Below are positions 29,017 through 37,307 of a stretch of 37,307 nt of DNA, piece by piece. The stretch is from Brevundimonas abyssalis TAR-001. GTDB lineage: Bacteria > Pseudomonadota > Alphaproteobacteria > Caulobacterales > Caulobacteraceae. The stretch is taken from contig NZ_BATC01000022.1 of assembly GCF_000466985.1 (NCBI RefSeq), positions 1-37,307 on the forward strand, in the 5' to 3' direction. The first letter of the stretch is position 1. Each line of letters begins with the position of its first letter. The notes below the pieces were generated by a model. The model was not told where the DNA came from, searched no databases, and was given only the letters and a program-made list of their open reading frames with translations. A program made the translations under genes and the position numbers.

Positions 29017-30927
29017 TCAGGCCCGCGCCTTTGCGCTCGCCGCATCCACGCCCAGCGCGGTCAGGGCGGTCGCGGCGATATGCTCCGCGTTCAGACCGGC
29101 CTGGGCGTACATGGTCTCGGGCTTGTCCTGGTCCTGGAACACGTCGGGCAGATGCAGGGTCCGCACCTTCAGTCCCGCGTCCAGCGCGCCCTTCTCGGCC
29201 AGCATCTGCAGCACGAAACCGCCGAAGCCGCCCATGGCGCCCTCCTCGACCGTGATCAGGGCCTCGTGCTCGCGGGCCAGACGCAGGATCATGTCCTCGT
29301 CCAGCGGCTTGGCGAAGCGGGCGTCGGCCACGGTGGCGGACACGCCCCGCGCCGCCAGAGCCTCGGCCGCCTTGAGCGATTCCTGCAGCCGGGTGCCGAG
29401 CGAAAGGATCGCGACGGTCGTCCCCTCACGCACGATGCGGCCCTTGCCGATCTCAAATGGGGCGGCCAGTTCGGGAATCTCCACCCCCACCCCGTCGCCG
29501 CGCGGATAGCGGAAGGCCGAGGGCCTGTCGTCGATCTCGAGGCTGGTGGCGATCATGCCTGCCAACTCTGCCTCGTCCGAAGCCGCCATCAGCACCATGC
29601 CCGGCAGGGCGCCCAGGTAGCCGATGTCGAACGACCCCGCGTGGGTCGGCCCGTCGGCGCCCACCAGACCGGCCCGGTCCAGGGCGAACCGCACCGGCAG
29701 CGACTGGATCGCAACGTCGTGCACCACCTGGTCGTAGCCGCGCTGCAGGAAGGTGGAATAGATCGCCGCGAACGGCTTCATGCCGTCCGCCGCCAGCCCT
29801 GCGGCGAAGGTCACCGCGTGCTGCTCTGCGATGCCCACGTCGAAGGTGCGGTCCGGGAACGCCTGGCCGAACAGGTCCACGCCGGTGCCGCCCGGCATGG
29901 CGGCCGTGATGGCGACGATGGACGGGTCGCGCTCGGCCCGCTTGATCAGCTCGGTCCCGAACACCTTGGTGTAGCTGGGCGCATTGGAGATGGACTTGGA
30001 CTGCTTGCCCGACACCACGTCGAACTTGACCACCCCGTGGTACTTGTCGGCGCTGTTCTCGGCGGGCGCATAGCCCTTGCCCTTCTGGGTCACCACGTGG
30101 ACCAGAACCGGCCGGTCCGTGATGGCCGCGGCGTTCTTCAGCACCGGAACCAGCACATCCATGTCGTGGCCGTCGATGGGGCCGACGTAATAGAAGCCCA
30201 ACTCCTCGAAGAAGGTCCCGCCCGTGACCATCCCACGGGTGTATTCCTCGGCCTTGCGTGCGGCATCGCGGAACGGGCGCGGCAGATGCTCGGCCATCTT
30301 CTTTCCGAAGCGCCGCATGTTCTGATAGGCGCCGCCGGACACGAGCTTGGCCAGATAGGCGCTCATCCCGCCGACCGGCGGGGCGATGGACATGTCGTTG
30401 TCGTTCAGGATCACGGTCAGCTGGCCGGTGGTCTCGGCCGCGTTGTTCATGGCCTCATAGGCCATGCCGGCGGACATGGAGCCGTCGCCGATGACCGCCA
30501 CCACCTTGTTGCCGGACTTCTTCTGGTCCCGCGCCGCCGCGAAGCCCAGGGCCGCGGAGATGGAGGTGGAGGCGTGCGCCGCGCCAAACGGGTCGTAGTC
30601 GCTCTCGGCCCGCTTGGTGAAGCCCGACAGGCCGCCGCCCTGACGCAGGGTGCGGATGCGGTCGCGCCGTCCGGTCAGGATCTTGTGCGGATAGCACTGG
30701 TGCCCGACGTCCCAGATCAGGATGTCCTTGGGCGTCTCGAACACATGGTGCAGGGCCACGGTCAGCTCGACCACGCCCAAGCCTGCGCCCAGGTGCCCGC
30801 CGGTCACGGACACGGCGTCGATGGTTTCGGTTCGCACCTCGTCGGCCAGCTGTCGCAACTGGGCGACGCTGAAACCACGGGTGTCAGCGGGAAAGGCGAC
30901 GGTGTCGAGAAGCGGAGTGTCCGGCAT
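29017..30927 (-). CDS. dxs: 1-deoxy-D-xylulose-5-phosphate synthase
   Basis: First enzyme of the MEP isoprenoid pathway, condensing pyruvate with glyceraldehyde-3-phosphate using TPP. It has 636 residues, intact and of normal length. The N-terminal TPP module has [33 protein letters not shown] and [17 protein letters not shown]. The pyrimidine-binding domain has [15 protein letters not shown] and [19 protein letters not shown]. The C-terminal transketolase domain has [21 protein letters not shown] lies upstream of the ATG at 30927. It sits 166 nt above ppdK in the same direction; both use pyruvate, but the gap suggests separate control. Confidence 0.97.
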   Translation of the reverse strand: MPDTPLLDTVAFPADTRGFSVAQLRQLADEVRTETIDAVSVTGGHLGAGLGVVELTVALHHVFETPKDILIWDVGHQCYPHKILTGRRDRIRTLRQGGGLSGFTKRAESDYDPFGAAHASTSISAALGFAAARDQKKSGNKVVAVIGDGSMSAGMAYEAMNNAAETTGQLTVILNDNDMSIAPPVGGMSAYLAKLVSGGAYQNMRRFGKKMAEHLPRPFRDAARKAEEYTRGMVTGGTFFEELGFYYVGPIDGHDMDVLVPVLKNAAAITDRPVLVHVVTQKGKGYAPAENSADKYHGVVKFDVVSGKQSKSISNAPSYTKVFGTELIKRAERDPSIVAITAAMPGGTGVDLFGQAFPDRTFDVGIAEQHAVTFAAGLAADGMKPFAAIYSTFLQRGYDQVVHDVAIQSLPVRFALDRAGLVGADGPTHAGSFDIGYLGALPGMVLMAASDEAELAGMIATSLEIDDRPSAFRYPRGDGVGVEIPELAAPFEIGKGRIVREGTTVAILSLGTRLQESLKAAEALAARGVSATVADARFAKPLDEDMILRLAREHEALITVEEGAMGGFGGFVLQMLAEKGALDAGLKVRTLHLPDVFQDQDKPETMYAQAGLNAEHIAATALTALGVDAASAKARA

Positions 30928-31008
30928 AGGCCCTTCTAGTCCGTGATCGGCGCGGAGGCGATAGCCCCTGTGGCCGCATGGACATCAACGCACGGCAGGC
31001 GGATCGGA

Positions 31009-31848
31009 TCAGCCCTTCAGCCGCGCCGCATGGAAGGCCACGTGATCGTCGATGAAACTGGCCATAAAGAAGTACGAATGGTCGTAGCCCGGCTGCATCC
31101 GCACGGTGAGCTTCTGGCCCGCCTTGTCGGCCGCCGCCTTGAGCAGTTCGGGCTTGAGCTGGTCGGTCAGGAATTGGTCGCCGTCGCCCTGATCCACCAG
31201 AATGTCGTCGTAGACCCCCGAAGCCGCCCCGGATTCCAGCAGCAGCGCCGCGTCGTGCTTCACCCATTCCGCCCGGTCGTCGCCCAGATAGGCGGTGAAC
31301 GCCTTCTCGCCCCAGGCGCATCGGGTCGGCGAGGCGATGGGGGCGAAGGCCGAGACGCTCTGGAACAGCTCGGGATGGCACAAGGCCAGGGTCAGGGCCC
31401 CGTGCCCGCCCATGGAGTGGCCGAAGACGGAGCGCGTCTTCGTCGTCGGGAACCCGGCGTCGACAAGGGCGATCAGCTCGTCCGTGACGTAGCTCTCCAT
31501 GCGGAAGTGCGGCGCCCAGGGCGCCTGGGTCGCATCCACATAGAACCCGGCCCCCTGCCCCAGATCATAGGCGTCGTCGTCCGCCACGCCCTGACCTCGC
31601 GGCGAGGTGTCGGGCGCCACAATGATCACCCCATGCTCGACCGCCGCCCGATACGCCCCGGCCTTGGACGTAAAATTATCCTCGGTGCAGGTCAGGCCCG
31701 ACAGCCAGATCAGCACCGGAAACGGCCCCTCCCCCGGCGGCGTGAACACCGACAGGGTCATGGGCGTGCCGGTGATCGCGCTGTCATGACGGCAGTACCG
31801 CAGCGTGCCGCCGTGGACGATATGGGTCTTGGTGGTTTGCAGGGTCAT
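31009..31848 (-). CDS. fghA: S-formylglutathione hydrolase
   Basis: Hydrolyses S-formylglutathione to formate and glutathione, the last step of glutathione-dependent formaldehyde oxidation. It has 279 residues. The esterase-D-type catalytic triad is visible: S145 in VFGHSMGGHGAL, D224 in VDQGDGDQFL and H257 in PGYDHSYFF. The segment WLSGLTCTEDNF is also typical. The ATG overlaps the stop of the VOC gene (ATGA), so it is the last gene of the frmA operon. Confidence 0.95.
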   Translation of the reverse strand: MTLQTTKTHIVHGGTLRYCRHDSAITGTPMTLSVFTPPGEGPFPVLIWLSGLTCTEDNFTSKAGAYRAAVEHGVIIVAPDTSPRGQGVADDDAYDLGQGAGFYVDATQAPWAPHFRMESYVTDELIALVDAGFPTTKTRSVFGHSMGGHGALTLALCHPELFQSVSAFAPIASPTRCAWGEKAFTAYLGDDRAEWVKHDAALLLESGAASGVYDDILVDQGDGDQFLTDQLKPELLKAAADKAGQKLTVRMQPGYDHSYFFMASFIDDHVAFHAARLKG

Positions 31849-32228
31849 TTCGGCCTGTGCATGGCGCAGATCTTGTTGCCGGACGGATCGCGCAGATAGG
31901 CCAGCACCAGCTTCCCGAACGCGCCGTTGCGCTCGCCGGGCGGGTCCTCGATGGCCGTGCCGCCCGCCGCGACGCCGGCGTCGTGGAAGGCCTGGACCAT
32001 CTCGGGGGTTTTCGCATGAAAACCGATGGTGCCGCCGTTGGCGTGGCAGGCGGGCTCGCCGTCGATGGGCGCCCCGATCGCGAAGGCCCCTCGGTCCGTG
32101 CGCCACCAGAACCGCCCCTTGGGGTCCGGCCCCTGCGCCCCCGGAATCCCCAGCGCGCCAAGCGCCGCGTCATAGAACCGGCGTGACGCCTCAATGTCGT
32201 TCGCCCCGACGGTGATGTGCGTGAACAT
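31845..32228 (-). CDS. VOC (glyoxalase/bleomycin resistance) superfamily protein
   Basis: A 127-residue single-chain vicinal-oxygen-chelate protein with two beta-alpha-beta-beta-beta halves: MFTHITVGANDIEASRRFYD, where H4 is a likely metal ligand, and GGTIGFHAKTPEMVQAFHDA. The C-terminal block AYLRDPSGNKICAMH is characteristic. It lies in the middle of the formaldehyde-detoxification operon, with AGAGGAAA before its ATG and a 4-nt overlap with fghA. A glutathione-linked lyase or isomerase role is plausible from context, but not shown by sequence. Confidence 0.9.
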   Translation of the reverse strand: MFTHITVGANDIEASRRFYDAALGALGIPGAQGPDPKGRFWWRTDRGAFAIGAPIDGEPACHANGGTIGFHAKTPEMVQAFHDAGVAAGGTAIEDPPGERNGAFGKLVLAYLRDPSGNKICAMHRPK

Positions 32229-32255
32229 AGGTTTCCTCTCTCGTTCCTGCTGGTC

Positions 32256-32861
32256 TTAGCGGGCCAAAGACAGCCACGTCCATCTGACTCCCATGGCGCG
32301 ATTGCCGGCCTGCAGGGACTCCGCCTGGGCAGCCAGCCGCACCGACAGACCATGGCGGCCTGCCAGGGCAATGGTTTCGTCGGCGGTCGTTGCGAACACG
32401 GGCCGGGTCGCGGCCCCAGGGCCGTGCCGAACCGAAAGGATGATCTGGCCGCCGTCCGCGACGAGGGCGGCCAGATTCGCCATGGCGGGAGGACGCATCG
32501 TTTCGTCCAGATGCTGCCAGACCGCCGAGAGAACGATCAGATCAAATTGCTCGCGCAAGGCCCGGACGACGTTCAGATGCGGCAGCCGGTCGTCCAGCCA
32601 GCGGACCCGATCCCCCCGGAGTCGTTCCCCGGCCTGACGCAAGGCCTCAACGGGCTCGACCGCCGTCGCCTCATGGCCCTGCTCGGCGAACCAACCCGCG
32701 ACGTAGCCTGTGCCCGCGCCCACATCGAGCATCCGCCCCGCCGTCGTCGGCAGGACAGTCATCACCGGGGCCAGAAGCCGCGCCGGATCGAACCCTTCCA
32801 TCCGGCCGATCTGATCCGCCGAAGCATCCGCATAGCCGCGCAGGACCGTCTCGACCGTCAT
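32256..32861 (-). CDS. Class I SAM-dependent methyltransferase
   Basis: A 201-residue protein with the Rossmann-type SAM-binding motif LDVGAGTGY at about residues 45-53 and an acidic residue in TAVEPVEALRQAGERL at the end of strand 2. Motif III-like DLIVLSAVWQHLDE and a final domain with GGQIILSVRHGPG follow. The start ATG at 32861 is 4 nt downstream of the frmA stop. The next gene (VOC) starts 27 nt after its end. The substrate is not evident; the operon context suggests a metabolite connected with one-carbon or thiol stress. Confidence 0.88.
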   Translation of the reverse strand: MTVETVLRGYADASADQIGRMEGFDPARLLAPVMTVLPTTAGRMLDVGAGTGYVAGWFAEQGHEATAVEPVEALRQAGERLRGDRVRWLDDRLPHLNVVRALREQFDLIVLSAVWQHLDETMRPPAMANLAALVADGGQIILSVRHGPGAATRPVFATTADETIALAGRHGLSVRLAAQAESLQAGNRAMGVRWTWLSLAR

Positions 32862-32865
32862 GGCC

Positions 32866-33972
<1,107 letters not shown>

Positions 33973-34031
33973 GGGCAGGCTCCAGAGTGATGGCCCCCTT
34001 CTAGGCCATGCCGGGGATGCTATGAAACCGC

Positions 34032-34741
34032 ATGAGCAAACGAAATCTCGTCGTCCTGACCGGCGCCGGCGTCTCGGCTGAGTCCGGCGTGCCCACCTTC
34101 CGGGCGGCGGACGGGCTTTGGCTGGGCCATCGGGTCGAGGACGTGGCGACGCCCGAGGCGTTCGCGCGCGATCCGGCGCTGGTGCAGGACTTCTACAACA
34201 AGCGGCGCCGGCAGCTGGCGACCGTCCACCCCAACGCGGCCCACCGGGCCTTGGCCGCGCTGGCTGCGCGGTGGGAGGGCGGCTTTCTGCTGGTGACCCA
34301 GAACGTAGACGACCTGCACGACCGCGCCCACGCCGAGACGCCGCCGGCGCCGGGGTTCGACCTGATCCACATGCACGGCGAGTTGAGGAAGGCGCGCTGC
34401 ACGACCTCGGGCGTGGTCTGTGACTGTCCCGACGATCTGGAGACGGACCACGCCTCGCCCCACCATCCGGCCGGACGGCTGCGCCCGCACATCGTCTGGT
34501 TCGGGGAGATTCCGCTGGAGATGGACCGCATCGAACAGGCGCTGAGCCGGTGCGACCTGTTCCTGTCGATCGGCACCTCCGGCGCGGTCTGGCCGGCGGC
34601 GGGCTTTGTTCAGGCGGCGCGGATGGCGGGCGCGCGGACGGTCGAGATCAACCTGGAGCCCACGGCCGGGCGGCGCCTGTTCGATGAGGCGTCTACGGCC
34701 CGGCGTCCCTGACCCTGCCCGCCTTCCTGGAGGCGCTCTGA
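34032..34741 (+). CDS. cobB: NAD-dependent protein deacylase, CobB/SIRT5 type (frameshifted at the end)
   Basis: A class III sirtuin that removes acyl groups from protein lysines using NAD+. [14 protein letters not shown] (NAD binding), [11 protein letters not shown] and the catalytic H115 in [11 protein letters not shown] are present. Y55 and R58 in DFYNKRRRQ match the Tyr-x-x-Arg pair that gives SIRT5/CobB desuccinylase and demalonylase activity. Only a reduced cysteine set is seen (C123, C130, C132), as in other CobB proteins. A base is missing near 34692 (GCGTCTACGG should be GCGTCCTACGG), which changes the end to [18 protein letters not shown], about 236 residues. Divergent from frmA. 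Confidence 0.92.
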
Positions 34742-34804
34742 GCGTCATCTTCCGTCAGCGGTCCGCGCCTTTTCGTCGGCGCCGCCACAGGCCAGTGTGC
34801 CGTC

Positions 34805-35461
34805 ATGGCGGGCGATGTGATCACAGGCATGGGACGACGGTTGGGCGGGGCGCGGCTTCTGCTGATCGTCCTGCTGAACCTGATTCCGGTGGGCGGGGTG
34901 CTGTGGCTGGGCTGGGACGCCGGGCAGATCCTGATGCTCTACTGGGTCGAGAACATCATCATCGGGGTGATGAGCCTGATCCGCATCCTGACCGCCCGCC
35001 AGCCGGACACCCTGGCGCCGGGTTCGACGCAGATGGGAACGATCGGCGTCGGCTGCTTCTTCATCGTCCACTACGGGCTGTTCACCCTGGTCCACGGCGT
35101 CTTCACCATGATGCTGGCGGCCAGGATCATCGACGGGGGGGACGGCCTGTGGGAGCGGGTGTTCGCCAATCCGAGCTTCCACTTGGCCGTGCTGGGGGTG
35201 ATGGGGCTCCAGGTCGTGATCCTTATCCGCGAGTGGTGGTCCAGCGGCCTGTGGCGCCGGTCCACGCCCGGGATGGAGATGTTCCGCCCCTATGGCCGCA
35301 TCGTGGTGCTGCATGTGACGGTGCTGGCCGCCGCCTGGTGGCTGAGCGGAACGGCCGCGCCGATGGGGGCCGTGCTGATCCTGTGCCTGATGAAGGCGGT
35401 GGTGGAGCTGGCCCTGACTGCGGTCATCTCCCCCGCCGCGCGCTCACCGCAGGGAGCGTGA
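34805..35461 (+). CDS. DUF6498-like integral membrane protein
   Basis: A 218-residue protein with about six hydrophobic helices. One holds the YWVENIIIGVMSLIRIL segment, characteristic of the DUF6498 group, and another FFIVHYGLFTLVHGVFTM. Basic residues lie between helices 4 and 5 (IREWWSSGLWRR). Function unknown. It is 63 nt downstream of cobB on the same strand and may share its transcript. The ATG at 34805 gives MAGDVITGMGRRLGG; the ATG of MGRR is possible. I recognise the domain by pattern only. Confidence 0.8.
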   Translation: MAGDVITGMGRRLGGARLLLIVLLNLIPVGGVLWLGWDAGQILMLYWVENIIIGVMSLIRILTARQPDTLAPGSTQMGTIGVGCFFIVHYGLFTLVHGVFTMMLAARIIDGGDGLWERVFANPSFHLAVLGVMGLQVVILIREWWSSGLWRRSTPGMEMFRPYGRIVVLHVTVLAAAWWLSGTAAPMGAVLILCLMKAVVELALTAVISPAARSPQGA

Positions 35462-35506
35462 CCGGAGCCGGACGACGCGCGCCCAGCCCCGCATCACGTC
35501 ACGCTG

Positions 35507-36079
35507 TCAGCTCAGGACGACGATGGCCACGCGGCGGTTCTGGGACCGGCCTTCGGGGGTGTCGTTGGGCGCCACCGGTTCGCTCTCGCCGTAGGAGATG
35601 GTGGACATGCGGTTCAGGGCCACGCCCTGACGGTTCAGATAGCGGCGCACGGCCTCGGCGCGGGCCTGACCCAGTTCGTCGTTGTAGGATTCCGGGCCGG
35701 TGGAGTCGGTGTAGCCCTGGATCTCCAGATAGACGTTGGCGTTCTCGGCGCGGAGGCGCTGGGCCAGCTCGTTGAGGCGCTGCTCGGCTTCGGGCGACAG
35801 GCTGTCCACGTCCGTGGGGAACTTCACCGAGTCATCGGACAGGACCACCTCGTAGAGGAACTTGCCCTCGGCCAGCACATGGGCGTCGTTGGCGCGCTGG
35901 AGGGCCTGTCCGGCGGTGCCCTCGACGCCGGTGAGGCGCGTGTCGGTGGCCGTCACGCGATCATCGACCACCTGTACGTTGTCGCGCACGAACTGGTGGC
36001 TGGCGCAGGCGCCGGCCATCAGACCCACGGCGGTGATGGTCGCGCCGACCTTCAGCGTGCGGCGTGTGGAAGTGTTCAA
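35507..36079 (-). CDS. OmpA-family lipoprotein
   Basis: A 190-residue peptidoglycan-binding OmpA-type protein anchored by a lipid. With a TTG start at 36079 (MNTSTRRTLKVGATIT), preceded by GGAGA at 7-8 nt, the hydrophobic signal ends in LMAGAC with C25 as the likely lipidated cysteine. An ATG at 36115 would add 12 residues that do not fit a signal peptide, so I prefer TTG. The OmpA domain (about 85-190) shows EIQGYTDSTGPESYNDELG, QARAEAVRRYL and SQNRRVAIVV. A short coiled region (VDDRVTATDTRLTGVEGTAG) links it to the lipid. It probably tethers the outer membrane to the wall. Confidence 0.9.
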   Translation of the reverse strand: MNTSTRRTLKVGATITAVGLMAGACASHQFVRDNVQVVDDRVTATDTRLTGVEGTAGQALQRANDAHVLAEGKFLYEVVLSDDSVKFPTDVDSLSPEAEQRLNELAQRLRAENANVYLEIQGYTDSTGPESYNDELGQARAEAVRRYLNRQGVALNRMSTISYGESEPVAPNDTPEGRSQNRRVAIVVLS

Positions 36080-36376
36080 GTCAGGTCTCCATCCCAGTGG
36101 GGGCGCCAGTCCCATCGTCGCGCGCCGCCACGTTTTTCGGCACGAAAGGCCGCTTGATGACGGGGTTTTGACCAGAAAATGTCAGCTTGGCCGTAGTATT
36201 TCGTCCATCCGTGCAATAATCGTGTTCGATCAGGAACCCGCGCCTGAGCAGACGCGTTGGGCCGCTCAGAGGCCAAGGGGCCGGGACGCGGTCCTCCTTT
36301 CAGCGATCACTGATCTCATTTTCGCACCCTGCCCGACCGCCGGCGCCACGATGCTGACGCGGACGAACTTTTTTCT
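36080..36376. other. Divergent intergenic region upstream of OmpA-like and TonB-like genes
   Basis: A 297-nt gap that is less GC-rich in its middle (about 36165-36240). It should hold the OmpA-like promoter. No coding frame or strong hairpin is convincing. The TonB-like gene has no clear ribosome site at its start. Confidence 0.4.
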
Positions 36377-37195
36377 GTGGGCGTGAGCGATTTTTCTCGA
36401 TCCGGTGCGCGCCGCCCCCGCTGGAGCCGCCTGGCCGTCCGGTCCGGCGTGTTCCTGATCGTCGCCGGGGTCGAGGTCGCGCTGTTCCTGACCCTGTCCC
36501 GCATGGGTCTGATCGAGCCGCCGCTTGCGCCGCCGCCCGTCGTTGTAACCCTCGTCAATCCGCCGCCAGTTCCGCCACCCCCGCGGGTCCCCGAACCGGT
36601 CCTCGAGGATTCACCCGCTCCCGCCGACGCGGCGCCGCCGGACACGGCCCTGCGCGTCGCCCCGCCCTCGCCGCCACCACCGCCCCTACGCCCGCCGCGC
36701 TTGCCGCCGCCGGAGGTGGAGACTGTCCCCATAGCGCCCTCTCCCCCCGCCCTGCCGGTGCTGACGTCATCGCAGACGGCGGGCGCGCGGACGGCGGGTC
36801 GCGGCGCGGGCGGCGGGGCCGGCGGCGCGGGATCGGGATCGGGCGCGGGCGGATCACGCGGCGGCTGCGACATGGTCAGCCGCCTGCAGGATGCGTTGCG
36901 CGGCGATGCAGACGTACGCGCCGCCATCGACGCCGCCAGCCGCCAGCTGAACGCCTCGGGCCGGGCCATCCAGGTCTGGGACGGCGACTGGCTGCAGAAC
37001 GGCGACGAGGCGGGCAAGGGTCTGGCCGGGGTGCGCCAGGCCATCGCCATGGAGGTCGCCTTCGCTCCCGCCGACTGCCGCACCGAGGCCATGCGAGGGC
37101 TGGTGCTGCTGACCTTGGGTGACGGCGCCGGCGCCTCCCGCATCGCCCTGGGCGCCCCGGCGTGGCGTTGGTCGGACCTGCTGGAGATCGACTGA
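36377..37195 (+). CDS. TonB-like proline-rich membrane protein of unknown function
   Basis: A 272-residue protein with the architecture of a TonB-type protein: a short basic cytoplasmic N-terminus, one transmembrane helix (about 22-41, VRSGVFLIVAGVEVALFLTL), a long Pro-rich spacer (about 47-125, many PPP and PEP units) and a Gly/Ser-rich linker (about 140-162). The C-terminal domain (about 163-272) contains C164 and C234, possibly a disulfide, and WDGDWLQNGDEAGKGLAG. I do not recognise it as a TonB-C domain. The GTG at 36377 or 36383 (VSDFSRSG) may be the start; neither has a good Shine-Dalgarno. Periplasmic function unknown. Confidence 0.75.
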   Translation: MGVSDFSRSGARRPRWSRLAVRSGVFLIVAGVEVALFLTLSRMGLIEPPLAPPPVVVTLVNPPPVPPPPRVPEPVLEDSPAPADAAPPDTALRVAPPSPPPPPLRPPRLPPPEVETVPIAPSPPALPVLTSSQTAGARTAGRGAGGGAGGAGSGSGAGGSRGGCDMVSRLQDALRGDADVRAAIDAASRQLNASGRAIQVWDGDWLQNGDEAGKGLAGVRQAIAMEVAFAPADCRTEAMRGLVLLTLGDGAGASRIALGAPAWRWSDLLEID

Positions 37196-37203
37196 CGGGG
37201 TCT

Positions 37204-37270
37204 GGGGCTGTGAGACTCTGGCGGCGAAAAAGAGTGCAATGAGAGTCTCACTTTTCGCCGCCAGAGCCCC
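37204..37270. repeat. Interlocked inverted-repeat element, possible pseudoknot or terminator
   Basis: Segments in order: GGGGCT (37204), GTGAGACTCT (37210), GGCGGCGAAAA (37220), an 11-nt spacer, then AGAGTCTCAC (37242), TTTTCGCCGCC (37252) and AGCCCC (37265). Each first-half segment has an exact complement in the second half, but two pairs cross, so they cannot both form in a simple hairpin. It directly follows the TonB-like gene and may end its transcript. Confidence 0.7.
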
Positions 37271-37307
37271 TTGTCATCCCGGCCGGAGCGAAGCGGAGAG
37301 CCGGGAC
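37271..37307 (+). repeat. REP-like palindromic repeat at the window end
   Basis: Begins TTGTCATCCCGGCCGGAGCG and ends GAGCCGGGAC, forming a stem from TCCCGGC and GCCGGGA. It is aligned without gaps to the element inside the glycine riboswitch (32 of 37 identical). It may continue beyond the window. Confidence 0.75.

Noticed and set aside
28966..30939. A 657-codon open frame antisense to dxs
   Set aside because: No recognisable domain, while the opposite strand encodes complete DXS.

Overview
The window looks like chromosomal core DNA of a GC-rich alphaproteobacterium, most likely a Caulobacterales member such as Brevundimonas. That placement is inference from codon use, gene content and protein character; no rRNA marker is present. 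I see no tRNA, rRNA, CRISPR array, prophage or insertion sequence.

Layout. (1) 25-8331, minus strand: a low-molecular-weight tyrosine phosphatase, a cytoplasmic polysaccharide-deacetylase-like protein and a sugar-type formyltransferase, packed tightly. A tandem glycine riboswitch follows, then gcvT-gcvH-gcvPA-gcvPB and a Bcr/CflA-type MFS exporter. (2) 8481-14529, plus: a complete group-2 Mrp cation/proton antiporter operon (fused mrpAB, then C, D, E, F, G) whose genes mostly overlap by 4 nt, meeting a convergent fructose-1,6-bisphosphatase gene (minus). (3) 15599-22999, plus: a CoA-transferase/racemase, an atypical SDR, a CitE-like lyase, the capsule Kdo-linker enzymes KpsS and KpsC, and a KAS III (FabH-like) synthase overlapping the end of kpsC. 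(4) 23000-26164: a repeat and terminator block, a small outer-membrane barrel (minus), and a secreted GDSL esterase plus secreted polysaccharide deacetylase (plus). (5) 26161-33972, minus: pyruvate phosphate dikinase, DXS, and a formaldehyde-detoxification operon frmA-methyltransferase-VOC-fghA. (6) 34032-37307: a CobB/SIRT5-type deacylase, a DUF6498-like membrane protein, an OmpA-family lipoprotein (minus), a TonB-like proline-rich membrane protein, and a complex palindromic element ending in a REP-like repeat.

Ten otherwise well-conserved genes carry 13 single-base frameshifts. Every one is repaired by adding one G or C to a short G/C run, after which all ten have full length and a sensible stop, often overlapping the next start codon. 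I treat them as probable sequencing or assembly deletions, not pseudogenes, and give coordinates for the repaired genes.

The most notable features are not protein-coding. A REP-like palindrome forms the variable stem of the second aptamer of the glycine riboswitch, and a second copy (32 of 37 positions identical) ends the window. An interlocked inverted-repeat element with pseudoknot topology lies at 37204-37270. Two more intergenic repeat families lie at 16734-16848 and 23000-23144. The most interesting gene context is the phosphatase/deacetylase/N-formyltransferase trio beside the one-carbon-producing glycine cleavage operon, and the capsule-linker pair coupled to a KAS III gene.
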